Notes under the pieces: model-generated
What the model saw: the letters and a program-made list of their open reading frames with translations, nothing else
What the model was told of the DNA's origin: nothing
The model's database searches: none
Translations under genes and position numbers: made by a program
Origin: Phycisphaerae bacterium
GTDB taxonomy: Bacteria > Planctomycetota > Phycisphaerae > SM23-33
Length of the DNA stretch: 45,223 nt
Assembly (NCBI GenBank): GCA_011050235.1
Contig: DRGC01000040.1
Coordinates: forward strand, 1 to 45,223
Direction: 5' to 3'
Part shown: one piece after another, positions 18,938 through 29,004 of the stretch
Position numbering within the stretch: the first letter of the stretch is position 1
Layout of the letters: every line of letters starts with the position of its first letter

Positions 18938-19097
18938 GGCAGGGGGACGATTATAGCCTCCGGCGGGCGAACGGGGAAAGTGTCCCCGTCCCCGACAGCC
19001 ACCCGACCCCGCATCGCCGATGGGCAGATGTTTGACAAACATTGCTCGCCCGGTAAGATGCGTCCTTGGGCGCGGGCGGCGGGCGCTCAGGACGGCC

Positions 19098-20138
19098 ATG
19101 GCCAAAACCGACTACGACAAGTTCGACTGGCATGAACTGGCGATCTGTCTGAGCCACTTCGACCTCGGGCCGATCCGCGGCATCACCGAGTTCGAGCGCG
19201 GCTCGCGGCGGGCGCCGAAGCTGATTATCGACGCGCAGCGCGGGAAGTTCCTGTTCAAGCGCCGCGCCAAGGGGCGCGACGATCTGGCCAAGGTCGCCTT
19301 CACGCATCAACTGCAGTTGGCGCTGGCGGGGCAGAACTTCCCCCTGCCGCATCTGATCGGCACGCGGCGGGAGAACAACTCGATGCTCGTCCTCGACGAG
19401 CATATCTATGAGATGTTCGAATACATCGAGGGCGGCAACTATGACGGATCGCTCGAGAGCACCTATCACTCCGGGCATATTCTGGGCCTGTTCCACAAGC
19501 TTCTGGCTGGGTTTGAGACCAGCTATTCGCCGCCGTCGGGGAGTTATCACAACGCCAAGGCGATCCACCAGGCGATCGGCAATACCGTCTCGTCGCTGCC
19601 GACCGCCGATGGCGAGTCGGCCAAGGCGCTCACCCGGGCGGTGGAATCCATCTCCGACGCCTACCGTCAGTGCGCGAAGATCACCAGCGAATTGGGCCTG
19701 GCCCAGTGGGACCGCCAGATCGTTCACGGCGACTGGCATCCGGGCAACATGCTGTTTCGCGATCAGAAGGTCGTCGGCGTGATCGATTATGACGCGGCGC
19801 GCTGCCAGCAGCGCGTGATCGACATGGCCAACGGGACGCTGCAGTTTTCGATCATCGGCGGGGCCGAGGATCCCGCGACCTGGCCCGAGTACATCGACGA
19901 GCAGCGGTTCCGCGAGTTTCTGCGAGGCTACGATGCGGTGAACATCGTCTCGGTGGCCGAACTCAAAAGCATCCCCTACCTGATGTGCGAGGCGATGATC
20001 GCCGAGGCGGTCCTGCCGATCGCGGCCACCGGGTCGTTCGGACGGATGGCGGGGTTCCCGTTCCTGATGATGATCGAGCGCAAGGTCAAGTGGATCCTCG
20101 ACAGCACCGAGGCGCTGCAGCACCTGCTCGACCGGTAG
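19098..20138 (+). CDS. APH-fold phosphotransferase (homoserine kinase/CotS-like)
   Basis: A 346-residue protein of the aminoglycoside phosphotransferase/CotS/ThrB-II superfamily. The catalytic loop is HGDWHPGNMLF near residue 210 and the metal-binding segment is VGVIDYDAA about 20 residues later; a Lys-containing KFLFKRRAKG strand is near 55. The substrate is probably a small hydroxylated metabolite, but nothing nearby decides which. The ATG at 19098 has AGGA 7 bases upstream; 26 in-frame residues before it look non-coding. It is a single gene, convergent with the lipoprotein at 20145-21038 with only 6 bases between the stops. Confidence 0.85.
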   Translation: MAKTDYDKFDWHELAICLSHFDLGPIRGITEFERGSRRAPKLIIDAQRGKFLFKRRAKGRDDLAKVAFTHQLQLALAGQNFPLPHLIGTRRENNSMLVLDEHIYEMFEYIEGGNYDGSLESTYHSGHILGLFHKLLAGFETSYSPPSGSYHNAKAIHQAIGNTVSSLPTADGESAKALTRAVESISDAYRQCAKITSELGLAQWDRQIVHGDWHPGNMLFRDQKVVGVIDYDAARCQQRVIDMANGTLQFSIIGGAEDPATWPEYIDEQRFREFLRGYDAVNIVSVAELKSIPYLMCEAMIAEAVLPIAATGSFGRMAGFPFLMMIERKVKWILDSTEALQHLLDR

Positions 20139-20144
20139 GCAGGC

Positions 20145-21038
20145 TCAGGGGGCCGTGGTGGGGCTCGCCGGCTGGGTGTCCGGCTGGGTGTCCGGTTGAC
20201 TGGCGGGCGGCGGCTTGAGGGCTTCGACAATGATGTCATTGATGCCCTGCTGAGACCACACCCCCTGCATCACCAGCGGCGCGAGCACCTTGCCGGCGAA
20301 CCGCTGATCGGTGTATCCGGCGTGGCCGCCCATGTGTCCAAGCCGCTCCATCCGCTTGTCCCAGATAATCTGATAGAGGCGCTGATAGGCCCAGGACCTC
20401 CCGCCGGGCCCAGTCCATTCGAACCCGAACTTCCCCGCCGCCAGGGCGTGCTGGCCGTCCATCGTGAGAGGCCCAGGGCTGCTGAACCCCGCCAGGACCC
20501 CGTCGCGATGGGAGTAGAAGTTCACGATGCCGCGGCTGCTCTTTTCCAAAGCCGGGATCAGGTTGTAGCCCTGCGACAGCGAGCTGGCCAGCAGGATCAC
20601 GCCGTCGACCTGGCGGCCTTCGGGCATGGCCTCAGCGATCCAGACCGCGATCGCCGTGCCGCCGCTGTGGCCGATCAGCACGACCGACCGGCCGGGGTGT
20701 TCGTCCTGGTAGGCGACGATATGCTCACCGATCTCGGCGGCGATCTTGCGGTTGCGTTTCCGGTCGCCCTGGTTGCCCAGCGGGCCCAGCAGACCCGACC
20801 AGTCCCTCAGCTCGATGGCCCAGTCCAGCCCGCCGCCGGCCAAGCCATAGCAGATGTCGAGATTCAACGCGCTGATGCCCTCGACACCGGGCAGGACGAC
20901 AACGAGGCCGCGATCGAAACGTCCCTCGGTGGTCCACTCGGCGCTGCAGCCCGCGCTCGCCGTCAGCGCCGCCAGCATCATGCCGGCCAGCCAACCCCAA
21001 AGCGCCAGCGCCTGAGATGTCCTTGTCATCGGGTCCAT
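20145..21038 (-). CDS. Alpha/beta-hydrolase-like exported protein (paralogue 1)
   Basis: About 297 residues with an N-terminal membrane segment and a possible but weak lipobox (TASAGC). The core is an alpha/beta hydrolase fold: nucleophile elbow VVLIGHSGGTAIAV, Asp in FYSHRDGVLAG, and a C-terminal GHMGGHAG with candidate His. The C-terminus ends in repeated SQPDTQPDTQP, a low-complexity tail. It is a close paralogue of the next gene, sharing FDRGLVVVLPGVEG near the mature N-terminus. The function is unknown; a lipase/esterase-type activity at the cell envelope is an inference. Starts at 21038 or 21029 are both possible and neither has a strong Shine-Dalgarno. Confidence 0.75.
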   Translation of the reverse strand: MDPMTRTSQALALWGWLAGMMLAALTASAGCSAEWTTEGRFDRGLVVVLPGVEGISALNLDICYGLAGGGLDWAIELRDWSGLLGPLGNQGDRKRNRKIAAEIGEHIVAYQDEHPGRSVVLIGHSGGTAIAVWIAEAMPEGRQVDGVILLASSLSQGYNLIPALEKSSRGIVNFYSHRDGVLAGFSSPGPLTMDGQHALAAGKFGFEWTGPGGRSWAYQRLYQIIWDKRMERLGHMGGHAGYTDQRFAGKVLAPLVMQGVWSQQGINDIIVEALKPPPASQPDTQPDTQPASPTTAP

Positions 21039-21105
21039 AAAAACCAAACGGCTGCAATCATAGCCGCAGCCGATCCACATGCTACCAAGTTACTGCCGGG
21101 CGTGT

Positions 21106-21915
21106 CTACTCTCTCGCATCACGGGCATCACGGCCGGGCGGGTCCGCCGACGAGCTTTCCCAGGCATCACCGTCGCCGGCAATGAACGGCGCAACGTACC
21201 TTCTGACAAACGCCATACTGCCTGAGGTCATGTGCCCGCCGAGGTGACCTTCTCCGATCATCTCCTCGCTCCAGGCGACCTGAATGAGTTTCGGCCCCCT
21301 CGACCGCAGACCAGCCGTAGCGGCTCTGGAAAAGCCCATCATGCCGGCGGAGTTGGTCATCTTTCCGTCGATCGTCCCGTACATCGACGTGCCCAGCCCG
21401 AGGACGACCCAATCGCCCTGCGAATAGAAGTTCACGATCCCGCGATGCGTCGCCAGCAGCGCCGCCAGCAACGGGTACTCCGGCGAGATCGCCGGCGCCA
21501 GCAGAATCACCCCATCGAGTTGGCGGCCGCGAGGCATGCTCTCGGCGACCCAGACGGCTAGCCCGCCGCCGCCGCTTTGGCCGACGACATACGTGGGCCG
21601 GCCCGGATACGTGTCCTGATATTCTGAAATCCGCGCCGCGACCAGGCCCGCCTGACGACGGTTGCGCGAGCGATCCTGAAGGCTCTCCAACGGAGACACC
21701 CATGCGGCCCAGTCGAATATCTCGATCGCGCTGTCGACGCCGCCTCGGTCGAGCCCCTCGCAGATCGCCAGCGTCTGCATGCTCCGCCCTTCGATGCCCG
21801 ACAGAACAATGACCAACCCCCTGTCCAGACGCTCATCATTGACATAGGGCTGAAGGCACCCTGTCACGGACAGCCCAACAGCGATCATCAGCAAGCAAAC
21901 CGCCCAACGCGACAT
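21106..21915 (-). CDS. Alpha/beta-hydrolase-like lipoprotein (paralogue 2)
   Basis: A 269-residue protein with a clear lipoprotein signal (hydrophobic VCLLMIAVGLSVTGC; lipobox VTGC). It has the same architecture as its downstream neighbour: LDRGLVIVLSGIEG, nucleophile region YVVGQSGGGGLAVWVA, Asp in YSQGDWVVLG and C-terminal GHLGGH. The elbow has Gln where the paralogue has His. The ATG at 21915 is chosen for its AAAGGG site about 8 bases upstream. Together with 20145-21038 it forms a tandem duplicate separated by 67 bases. A terminator at 21961-22003 separates it from dnaK, so it must have its own promoter or rely on read-through. Confidence 0.8.
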   Translation of the reverse strand: MSRWAVCLLMIAVGLSVTGCLQPYVNDERLDRGLVIVLSGIEGRSMQTLAICEGLDRGGVDSAIEIFDWAAWVSPLESLQDRSRNRRQAGLVAARISEYQDTYPGRPTYVVGQSGGGGLAVWVAESMPRGRQLDGVILLAPAISPEYPLLAALLATHRGIVNFYSQGDWVVLGLGTSMYGTIDGKMTNSAGMMGFSRAATAGLRSRGPKLIQVAWSEEMIGEGHLGGHMTSGSMAFVRRYVAPFIAGDGDAWESSSADPPGRDARDARE

Positions 21916-21960
21916 CCGTGTCCCTTTCATTTTTCCGGCAGCAGCCTGCCGCCAGCGGTC

Positions 21961-22003
21961 CAAGAACAAACAGCGGACAGGCGGAATCCTATCGCGCCTG
22001 CCC
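21961..22003 (-). terminator. Rho-independent terminator after dnaK
   Basis: On the minus strand GGGCAGGCG pairs with CGCCTGTCC (21995-22003 with 21975-21983, one G-U), with an 11-base loop, followed by GCTGTTTGTTCTTG. It lies 27 bases after the dnaK stop and makes dnaK a single-gene transcript. Confidence 0.8.
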
Positions 22004-22030
22004 CTTGATTTCAGCGATCTTTTACTGAGG

Positions 22031-23950
<1,920 letters not shown>

Positions 23951-24027
23951 TCGTCGTGTCTCTCCCAGTGTCCGTAATCCAGCCGCCCGTCAACACAGGC
24001 GGCGCAATGGTGTCCACCAGTACATTA

Positions 24028-24042
24028 GCAATCACCGTGCCA
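24028..24042 (-). promoter_or_regulatory. Sigma-54 (-24/-12) promoter for dnaK
   Basis: The minus strand reads TGGCAC-GGTGA-TTGC, an exact match to the TGGCAC-N5-TTGC consensus with GG and GC ten bases apart, followed by T as the consensus prefers. It points towards dnaK and predicts transcription starting near 24016. An enhancer-binding activator would be required; no upstream activator site was recognised. Confidence 0.75.
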
Positions 24043-24170
24043 ATAGTGTGCCCCTTGCAAGCTCGACAGTTACGGCGACGCGCCCGCCAATCTGCGTGCC
24101 ATTTCGGCCGCCTCGCCGCCCCGGTCGGCCTCTTTGGCAGAGCGATTCCCGCCACGAGTCAGTTTGCGCA

Positions 24171-24220
24171 CAATAAAAGGCCCGCCGCGGGTCGCCTCTT
24201 GGCGGCATCCGCGGCGGGCC
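24171..24220 (-). terminator. Rho-independent terminator after the receiver-like gene
   Basis: A perfect 12-bp stem (24179-24190 with 24209-24220) with an 18-base loop is followed by TTTTATTG on the minus strand, 19 bases after the stop of the gene at 24239-24691. Confidence 0.88.
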
Positions 24221-24238
24221 CAGTGCCCCAATCGACGC

Positions 24239-24691
24239 CTAAGCCATATCCCTATGCGATGTGTCGCGGCCTGGACCTCCCCGCTCCCGGCCGCTCGAAT
24301 GTTGTCGTGTCAGACCCTTTTCCCCCTTCGGACGCAGGGCCGCTTCCGTCGCAGCCCGCAGTTCGCTGGCGTGAAGCAACGGCTTGGGCAGCACGTCGAA
24401 TCCCCTGGCCAACACCCATTTCCATACGCCAGCGGCCTCATCATCAGTCACCGTCACCAGGAAGGCGGCCCCTTCGAAGGTGTCGGTAAAGCGATCGGCC
24501 AGGGCCTTATCCCACGCCCCGATGTTGCGCCGCGACGCAACGACCAGGTGCGGCCGCCACTGCCGCACCAACTCCAGCGCCTTGGACGGCGAGGCCTCGG
24601 CAAGCACATCGTACCCGTGCTCGCGCAGGTCGCCGAAAGCGAAGGCCAGCAACTGCCAGTCTGAATCCGATATGAGAACCCGTCTTCTCAT
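24239..24691 (-). CDS. Degenerate response-regulator receiver (pseudo-receiver)
   Basis: A stand-alone CheY-like fold of 150 residues with a basic disordered tail. The start RRRVLISDSDWQLLAFAF gives the acidic pocket and LVTVTDD...GFDVLPKPL gives the Thr/Lys end of the site, but the strand that should carry the phosphorylated Asp reads HLVVASRRN, so the phosphoacceptor is missing. It is therefore probably not controlled by a histidine kinase in the usual way. GGAGA lies about 10 bases before the ATG at 24691. It is monocistronic, upstream of dnaK on the same strand but separated from it by its terminator. Confidence 0.78.
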   Translation of the reverse strand: MRRRVLISDSDWQLLAFAFGDLREHGYDVLAEASPSKALELVRQWRPHLVVASRRNIGAWDKALADRFTDTFEGAAFLVTVTDDEAAGVWKWVLARGFDVLPKPLLHASELRAATEAALRPKGEKGLTRQHSSGRERGGPGRDTSHRDMA

Positions 24692-25103
24692 GCTGCGTTT
24701 TCTCCGAGCGATTCTGCCTACAATGGCTCCGGCCCGTCCGACCAATCCCTATGTATAGTACGCAGATAGAGTGCTCCATGACAGCAACGATTATCTCTCC
24801 ACACCTCCGCATATTTCGGATAATCTGCCGACCGCGCGTGCTCGGTCACCGACCATGAAGCGACTAACAATCCTCGGTGCCAAGACATACCAAAAAGAAT
24901 AAAACCGGTAAAATTACACGTCTTTTCGATGTATCAAAGGTGATTTATCTCTACGTTACAAGGTTATTACCCTACAGTAACGCCCCCTCGCCGAATAAGT
25001 TGGACACCTGGCCGGCGGACAGAATGCAGCGCTGTCTTCGGCAAACCGACCGCGTATAATAGCAAGTGAGGCAGCCGCCCTGACACCGGCCGCTGCCAGC
25101 CAA
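24692..25103. other. A/T-rich divergent intergenic region
   Basis: This divergent gap between the receiver gene and the plus-strand gene at 25104 includes a stretch (about 24870-24975) clearly richer in A/T than its surroundings. It holds an inverted repeat CGTTAC-N17-GTAACG (24954-24982), a possible operator, and a TATACA-type -10 near 24747-24757 for the minus strand without a clear -35. A 60-codon plus-strand ORF starting with GTG at 24877 has no ribosome site and is not called. Confidence 0.5.
25055..25060 (+). promoter_or_regulatory. -10 box for the gene at 25104
   Basis: A consensus TATAAT lies 43 bases before the ATG. The -35 region at 17 bases (around TGTCTT) is poor, so an activator or extended contacts may be needed. 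Confidence 0.5.
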
Positions 25104-26246
25104 ATGGGCCTGATGCTCACGCGACGGATCATTCCTGCTGTTATCACCATGGCGATTGCCGTAGCCGCATTTGCCCGCCCGCCCGCCGAGCTCCCCCCTC
25201 CCCGCTCCCCCACGACCCGCCCAGCCGCACAGCAGCCCCGCGGCCTGGACCGGAAAGTGGACGTCTTTTTCGTTAGCGGCACGCTGGAGGAGGCACTGGC
25301 CGAAGTCCAACGCCTCAGCGGCCTGTCTGTTCGCGTCGACTGGCGCGGCCTGGAGGACATCGGCCTGACAAGCAGGTACCGTGTCGTTCTGCGGGCCGAC
25401 CACGTGACGCTGGAACAGGCGCTCGACCTGATCCTCTCCCAAGTCGCCCCGCCCGGGGTCCCGTTGGGCCACGTCGCCCGCGCCAGTACCGTCTACGTGA
25501 CCACGCGCGCCACCATGGGTCGGCTGTCGGCAGCCAAGCCCCTGCCCACCGGCCGATCGCCGGCCTCGACGCGAACACCCTCGGCCCGCACCGCCCGACC
25601 GGCCTCTCCAGCGCGCCGCACAGTCAGCGCCACCACGCCAACGGAGCTCCAGTTCGATGAGACGGCCTTGGAAGACATCATCAACTCCCTGCGGCGGCGC
25701 GGCCTGGACATTGACGTCAACTGGCCCGGCCTACAGGTCGTCGGTATCGATCGCGACACGCCCCTGTCGTTCAACCTGCGCCGCGCTACGTTCGCCCGAG
25801 CCCTCGACCGGATCACGGGACATCTCAATGGGGACAAGGACAAGTTGTCCAAGGTCTACTGGCTGGTCGCCGACGGCGCCGTGCAGTTGACGACCGGCCA
25901 CGCACTCAATAGCGACTTGAAGACCGTCATGTTCGATGTCGGCGATCTGCTGATGACCGCGCCCAACTTTGCCGGGCCCCGCCTGGATGTCGCCGCACTG
26001 ATCAGCGAGCCACAGGGCGAATCATCTGGAAACATTTTCCTCGATGACGAGCAGGAGGAGGAAGAATCCCCCGCCGCCCGGCGGAAGGCAACGCGAGATT
26101 CGCTGATCCATCTCATCAAGAGCCAGATCGGCGAGGACATGTGGGACGACGCCGGCGGCAAGGGATCGATCAAGATTATGGGCGGGCGTCTGATCATCTC
26201 GCAGACGAAGTTGGGCTTTCTGCTGCTGGCGCGCAGCAGCCGCTAG
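25104..26246 (+). CDS. Exported protein with two related secretin/STN-like repeats
   Basis: The 380-residue product has a signal peptide (RRIIPAVITMAIAVAAFA), a Pro-rich linker, and two related 80-residue modules. Module one (VDVFFVSGTLEEALAEV...VRVDWRGLEDIGL...VTLEQALDLIL) is echoed by module two (LQFDETALEDIINSL...IDVNWPGLQVVGID...ATFARALDRI). Each resembles the STN/secretin N-terminal-like beta-alpha domain where 'xxxL..aL..l' helices pack on strands. The C-terminal part has an acidic loop (DDEQEEEESPAARRK) and ends with IKIMGGRLIISQTKLG, a pattern seen in large planctomycete secreted families. The exact function is unknown; periplasmic assembly or interaction is inferred. The ATG at 25104 lacks a strong Shine-Dalgarno. 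Confidence 0.7.
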   Translation: MGLMLTRRIIPAVITMAIAVAAFARPPAELPPPRSPTTRPAAQQPRGLDRKVDVFFVSGTLEEALAEVQRLSGLSVRVDWRGLEDIGLTSRYRVVLRADHVTLEQALDLILSQVAPPGVPLGHVARASTVYVTTRATMGRLSAAKPLPTGRSPASTRTPSARTARPASPARRTVSATTPTELQFDETALEDIINSLRRRGLDIDVNWPGLQVVGIDRDTPLSFNLRRATFARALDRITGHLNGDKDKLSKVYWLVADGAVQLTTGHALNSDLKTVMFDVGDLLMTAPNFAGPRLDVAALISEPQGESSGNIFLDDEQEEEESPAARRKATRDSLIHLIKSQIGEDMWDDAGGKGSIKIMGGRLIISQTKLGFLLLARSSR

Positions 26247-26417
26247 CACAGCGACGAACAAGATCACACCGCACCGCAACGGGTCGAGGCCGTCCGCCCC
26301 GGCCCGCTTTCGTGCGCCTCGCGCGACCTGGCGGGGGGATCCCATCGGCAAAAGTGTTCCCAAATCCGCTCCGCGGGGATAGGGTGTTGGCCTATCCGGA
26401 GGATTCGTGATCCATCG

Positions 26418-27902
26418 ATGGATGCACCACTGACCAACCTGGACCCATCGGCCCACCCGTCGAAATGGGGCTTTGGCGAAGTGCTGCGCCTCAGCGCGCC
26501 GATGGCCCTGGCGATGTTGAGCGGAACGATCGTGCGGTTCGTCGACGGGCGGATGGTCTCGCAGGTGACCTCGTACCAATTCAGCGCCCAGCAGGTCGCG
26601 GGGTTGACATCCTTTGTCGCCGAAGCCTTGGCCGTCGGCGGCCTGGGGGTGATCAGCACCTTCGTCAGCCAGTCGCTCGGCGCGGGCAAGAGTCGTCGCA
26701 GCGGCCTGTACGCCTGGGCCGGCCTGCACCTGGCGTGGATGTATGCCCTGCTGATGCTGCCCTTGATCCCGCTGGCGGGGTCGGCCATGGGCCTGTTCGG
26801 CCACGGCCCGGCGACGCATGGGATGGAGACCATGTACTTCCGCTACATGATCGCCGCCCTGGCCCTGACGGTGCCCGCCCGCGCGTTGGAGCAGTTCTTC
26901 ATCGGCGTTCACCGGCCCCGGGTCGTCTATATCGCAGCCGTCGTCGCCAACGTGTTCAACGTGGGGGCGAACTACTGCCTGATCTTCGGCAAGTTCGGTC
27001 TGCCGCGGCTGGAGCTGGAAGGCGCCGCCATCGGCAGCTGTCTCAGTTGGGCCTTGCAACTGGCGATCCTGCTCGGCGTGTTCCTGGGCCCCCGAATGCA
27101 CGCGACGTTCCGTACGCGCGTGGGCCTGACGCTGCGCTGGCGGCTGATGGGGCAAATCCTCCGCCTGGGCCTGCCCGTGGGGGCGAGGCTCAGCAACGCC
27201 ATGCTCTGCTGGACCATCTTCAGCAACTATTTCGTCGGACGGTTCGGCCCGGCGCACCTGGCCGGCAACAGTGCGGCCATGCGATACGGGCTCATGGCGA
27301 TCCTGCCGGTCGTCGGCGTGGGGATGGCCACCACCGCCCTGGTCGGTCGCTATATCGGCGCAGGCCGGCCCGACCTGGCCAGGAAGCGAACGCACACGTC
27401 CCTGATCGTCGCGGTGATCTACCTGCTGGTGATCGCCTCGGCGACGCTCGCATGGCGAAAGCCGATGGTGGCGTTCTTCGTCCGCACCGACGCCGCCGCA
27501 GCGGTCGACCCGGCCGACCCGGACGATGCGACGGCCCCCACCGAGCGCGATTTGGCCGATCCGGACGACATTGTCCGAATCGGGTCCCAACTGCTGCTGT
27601 TTCTGCTGGTGATCCAGTTGTTCGACTCGGTGAACATCGTCTACATCGGCGCGCTTCGCGGCGCGGGCGACACGCGCAGGCCCATGATCGTGTCGATGTC
27701 TCTGGCGTGGCTGCTCGAAGTCGGCGGCGGCGCCGCCATGGTCGCAGCGTTCCCCTCACTCGAGGCCCGCGGCCCCTACGTAGCGGCCGCGTTCTACCTC
27801 GTCTGCGCCAGCGCCTACATGCTCTGGCGCTTCGAATCCGGCCACTGGCGCAACATCAACGTCTTCCGCGGCAGCCGCGACCCCTCTCCCGAAATCGCCT
27901 GA
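26418..27902 (+). CDS. MATE family multidrug/Na+ efflux transporter
   Basis: A 494-residue inner-membrane transporter with about 12 hydrophobic segments arranged as two MATE halves. MATE features include LSAPMALAMLSGTIVRFVDG near the start, GLGVISTFVSQSLGAG in the first half, and GMATTALVGRYIGAG with the parallel GALRGAGDTRRP late. It exports organic cations or other compounds using an ion gradient. An unusual acidic loop rich in Asp/Pro/Ala (about residues 354-380, TDAAAAVDPADPDD) is inserted before a late helix. GGAGG is 15 bases ahead of the ATG, too far for an ideal site. The stop is only 6 bases from that of the convergent HAF gene. Confidence 0.9.
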   Translation: MDAPLTNLDPSAHPSKWGFGEVLRLSAPMALAMLSGTIVRFVDGRMVSQVTSYQFSAQQVAGLTSFVAEALAVGGLGVISTFVSQSLGAGKSRRSGLYAWAGLHLAWMYALLMLPLIPLAGSAMGLFGHGPATHGMETMYFRYMIAALALTVPARALEQFFIGVHRPRVVYIAAVVANVFNVGANYCLIFGKFGLPRLELEGAAIGSCLSWALQLAILLGVFLGPRMHATFRTRVGLTLRWRLMGQILRLGLPVGARLSNAMLCWTIFSNYFVGRFGPAHLAGNSAAMRYGLMAILPVVGVGMATTALVGRYIGAGRPDLARKRTHTSLIVAVIYLLVIASATLAWRKPMVAFFVRTDAAAAVDPADPDDATAPTERDLADPDDIVRIGSQLLLFLLVIQLFDSVNIVYIGALRGAGDTRRPMIVSMSLAWLLEVGGGAAMVAAFPSLEARGPYVAAAFYLVCASAYMLWRFESGHWRNINVFRGSRDPSPEIA

Positions 27903-27908
27903 TACCCC

Positions 27909-29003
27909 TCACCCCCAATCCCGACGTCTGCGCCCCAGCAACAACACCCCCCCTGCCCCCAACAAAGAAACCGAAACCGGTTCGGGGATGGGGATCAGCA
28001 GGAAGGCACGTTCCTGCCCATTTGAGTTAAGGCCTTTTCCGACGATCCATCCGGCATCGTTGACATCGAACGCGCTCTCCAGCGTCCAGCCCTCATCAGA
28101 AGAAACCAGTTCGTTTAGGTCTGTCATGGCTGTTCCTTCAAAAAGGAAAGCGTGGTTGGCACCAGTCGCTGTCTTCGATGTACCAACAACGGCACCATGA
28201 ACATTGATCCCCTCTGCATTCGCCTGATCACCTCCAAGCGTGCCAAGGTCCGTTGCAGTCCAAGACGGCCCGTTTTCTTGCCAGAGACATGCGCGCATCG
28301 CCTCGTCATTCGTATATGCGTAGCCTACAACTTCTCCCACATCATTGATGTCTCTGGCGAGGCTACGTGATCCGCCCAATGTCCCAAGATCTTCAACACC
28401 ACCAGATTGCCAGATCACTGCGTGGGATACCCCAGATTCGTTGATCCATGAGTACCCGACGATGTCACCGCTGTTGTTTATCCCATAGGCGTTGCTGTGT
28501 GTCGCCCCAAGTGTCCCAAGGTCCGTGACAGTCTCGCCAGACCAAATTGCCGCGTGTGTGTGGCCGGCCGCGTCAATCCCGGCTAGGCCGACGATTTCTG
28601 ACTGATCATTGATCCCATACGCATTGCTGTAGTCCCAAGCTGGTGCATCAAGGGCACCGAGGTCCATCATCGATCCATCCCAGAGAAAGGCATGGTTGGT
28701 GTTGCTGACCGTCCAGGAGTACCCGACGATTTGTCCCAACTCATTGATTGCCATTGCGTAAGCCGGGCCACCAAGTGTGCCCAAGTCGGTCATCGTATCA
28801 GACTCCCAAAGGACCGCATGATACTCGCCAGCGATTTCGGCATACCCAGCAATCTGCCCGGCATTATTGATGCTTTCGGCAAGACTTCGGCCACCCGACA
28901 CGCCCAGGTCCATCAGCAAGTACTTGGGGGACGCGGCAATTGCCGGGCATGTGAAGAGCAGGAACAGTACGGCCACAAGGGATGGCCCCAAGCGATATCT
29001 CAT
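27909..29003 (-). CDS. HAF-repeat PEP-CTERM secreted protein
   Basis: A 364-residue exported protein: signal peptide (LVAVLFLLFTCPAIAA), then six to seven HAF repeats of about 45 residues of the form 'HAFLW...MTDLGTLGG...A..IN..G.IVGYS', predicted to fold as a beta-propeller, and a PEP-CTERM tail starting IPEPVSVSLL and ending GRRRRDWG. The tail directs sorting by an exosortase, after which the protein is released or anchored at the surface. It is the third gene of the SUMF1-LamG-HAF operon; the upstream stop and its own ATG are one base apart (TGA-G-ATG), with AAGGAAG ahead. The repeats are uneven at nucleotide level, so they are old. Confidence 0.9.
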   Translation of the reverse strand: MRYRLGPSLVAVLFLLFTCPAIAASPKYLLMDLGVSGGRSLAESINNAGQIAGYAEIAGEYHAVLWESDTMTDLGTLGGPAYAMAINELGQIVGYSWTVSNTNHAFLWDGSMMDLGALDAPAWDYSNAYGINDQSEIVGLAGIDAAGHTHAAIWSGETVTDLGTLGATHSNAYGINNSGDIVGYSWINESGVSHAVIWQSGGVEDLGTLGGSRSLARDINDVGEVVGYAYTNDEAMRACLWQENGPSWTATDLGTLGGDQANAEGINVHGAVVGTSKTATGANHAFLFEGTAMTDLNELVSSDEGWTLESAFDVNDAGWIVGKGLNSNGQERAFLLIPIPEPVSVSLLGAGGVLLLGRRRRDWG

Positions 29004-29004
29004 C

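Noticed and set aside
23951-24060. CIRCE operator (HrcA) before dnaK
   Set aside because: No TTAGCACTC-N9-GAGTGCTAA or close variant; the short TGCTAA is part of the sigma-54 element.
24877-25059. 60-codon plus-strand ORF in the A/T-rich gap
   Set aside because: It starts at GTG with no Shine-Dalgarno and overlaps the candidate operator and promoter; composition follows the local A/T content.
26022-28030. Long ORFs on both strands over the MATE gene (522 and 521 codons)
   Set aside because: Neither has hydrophobic segments or motifs, whereas the MATE frame has both.
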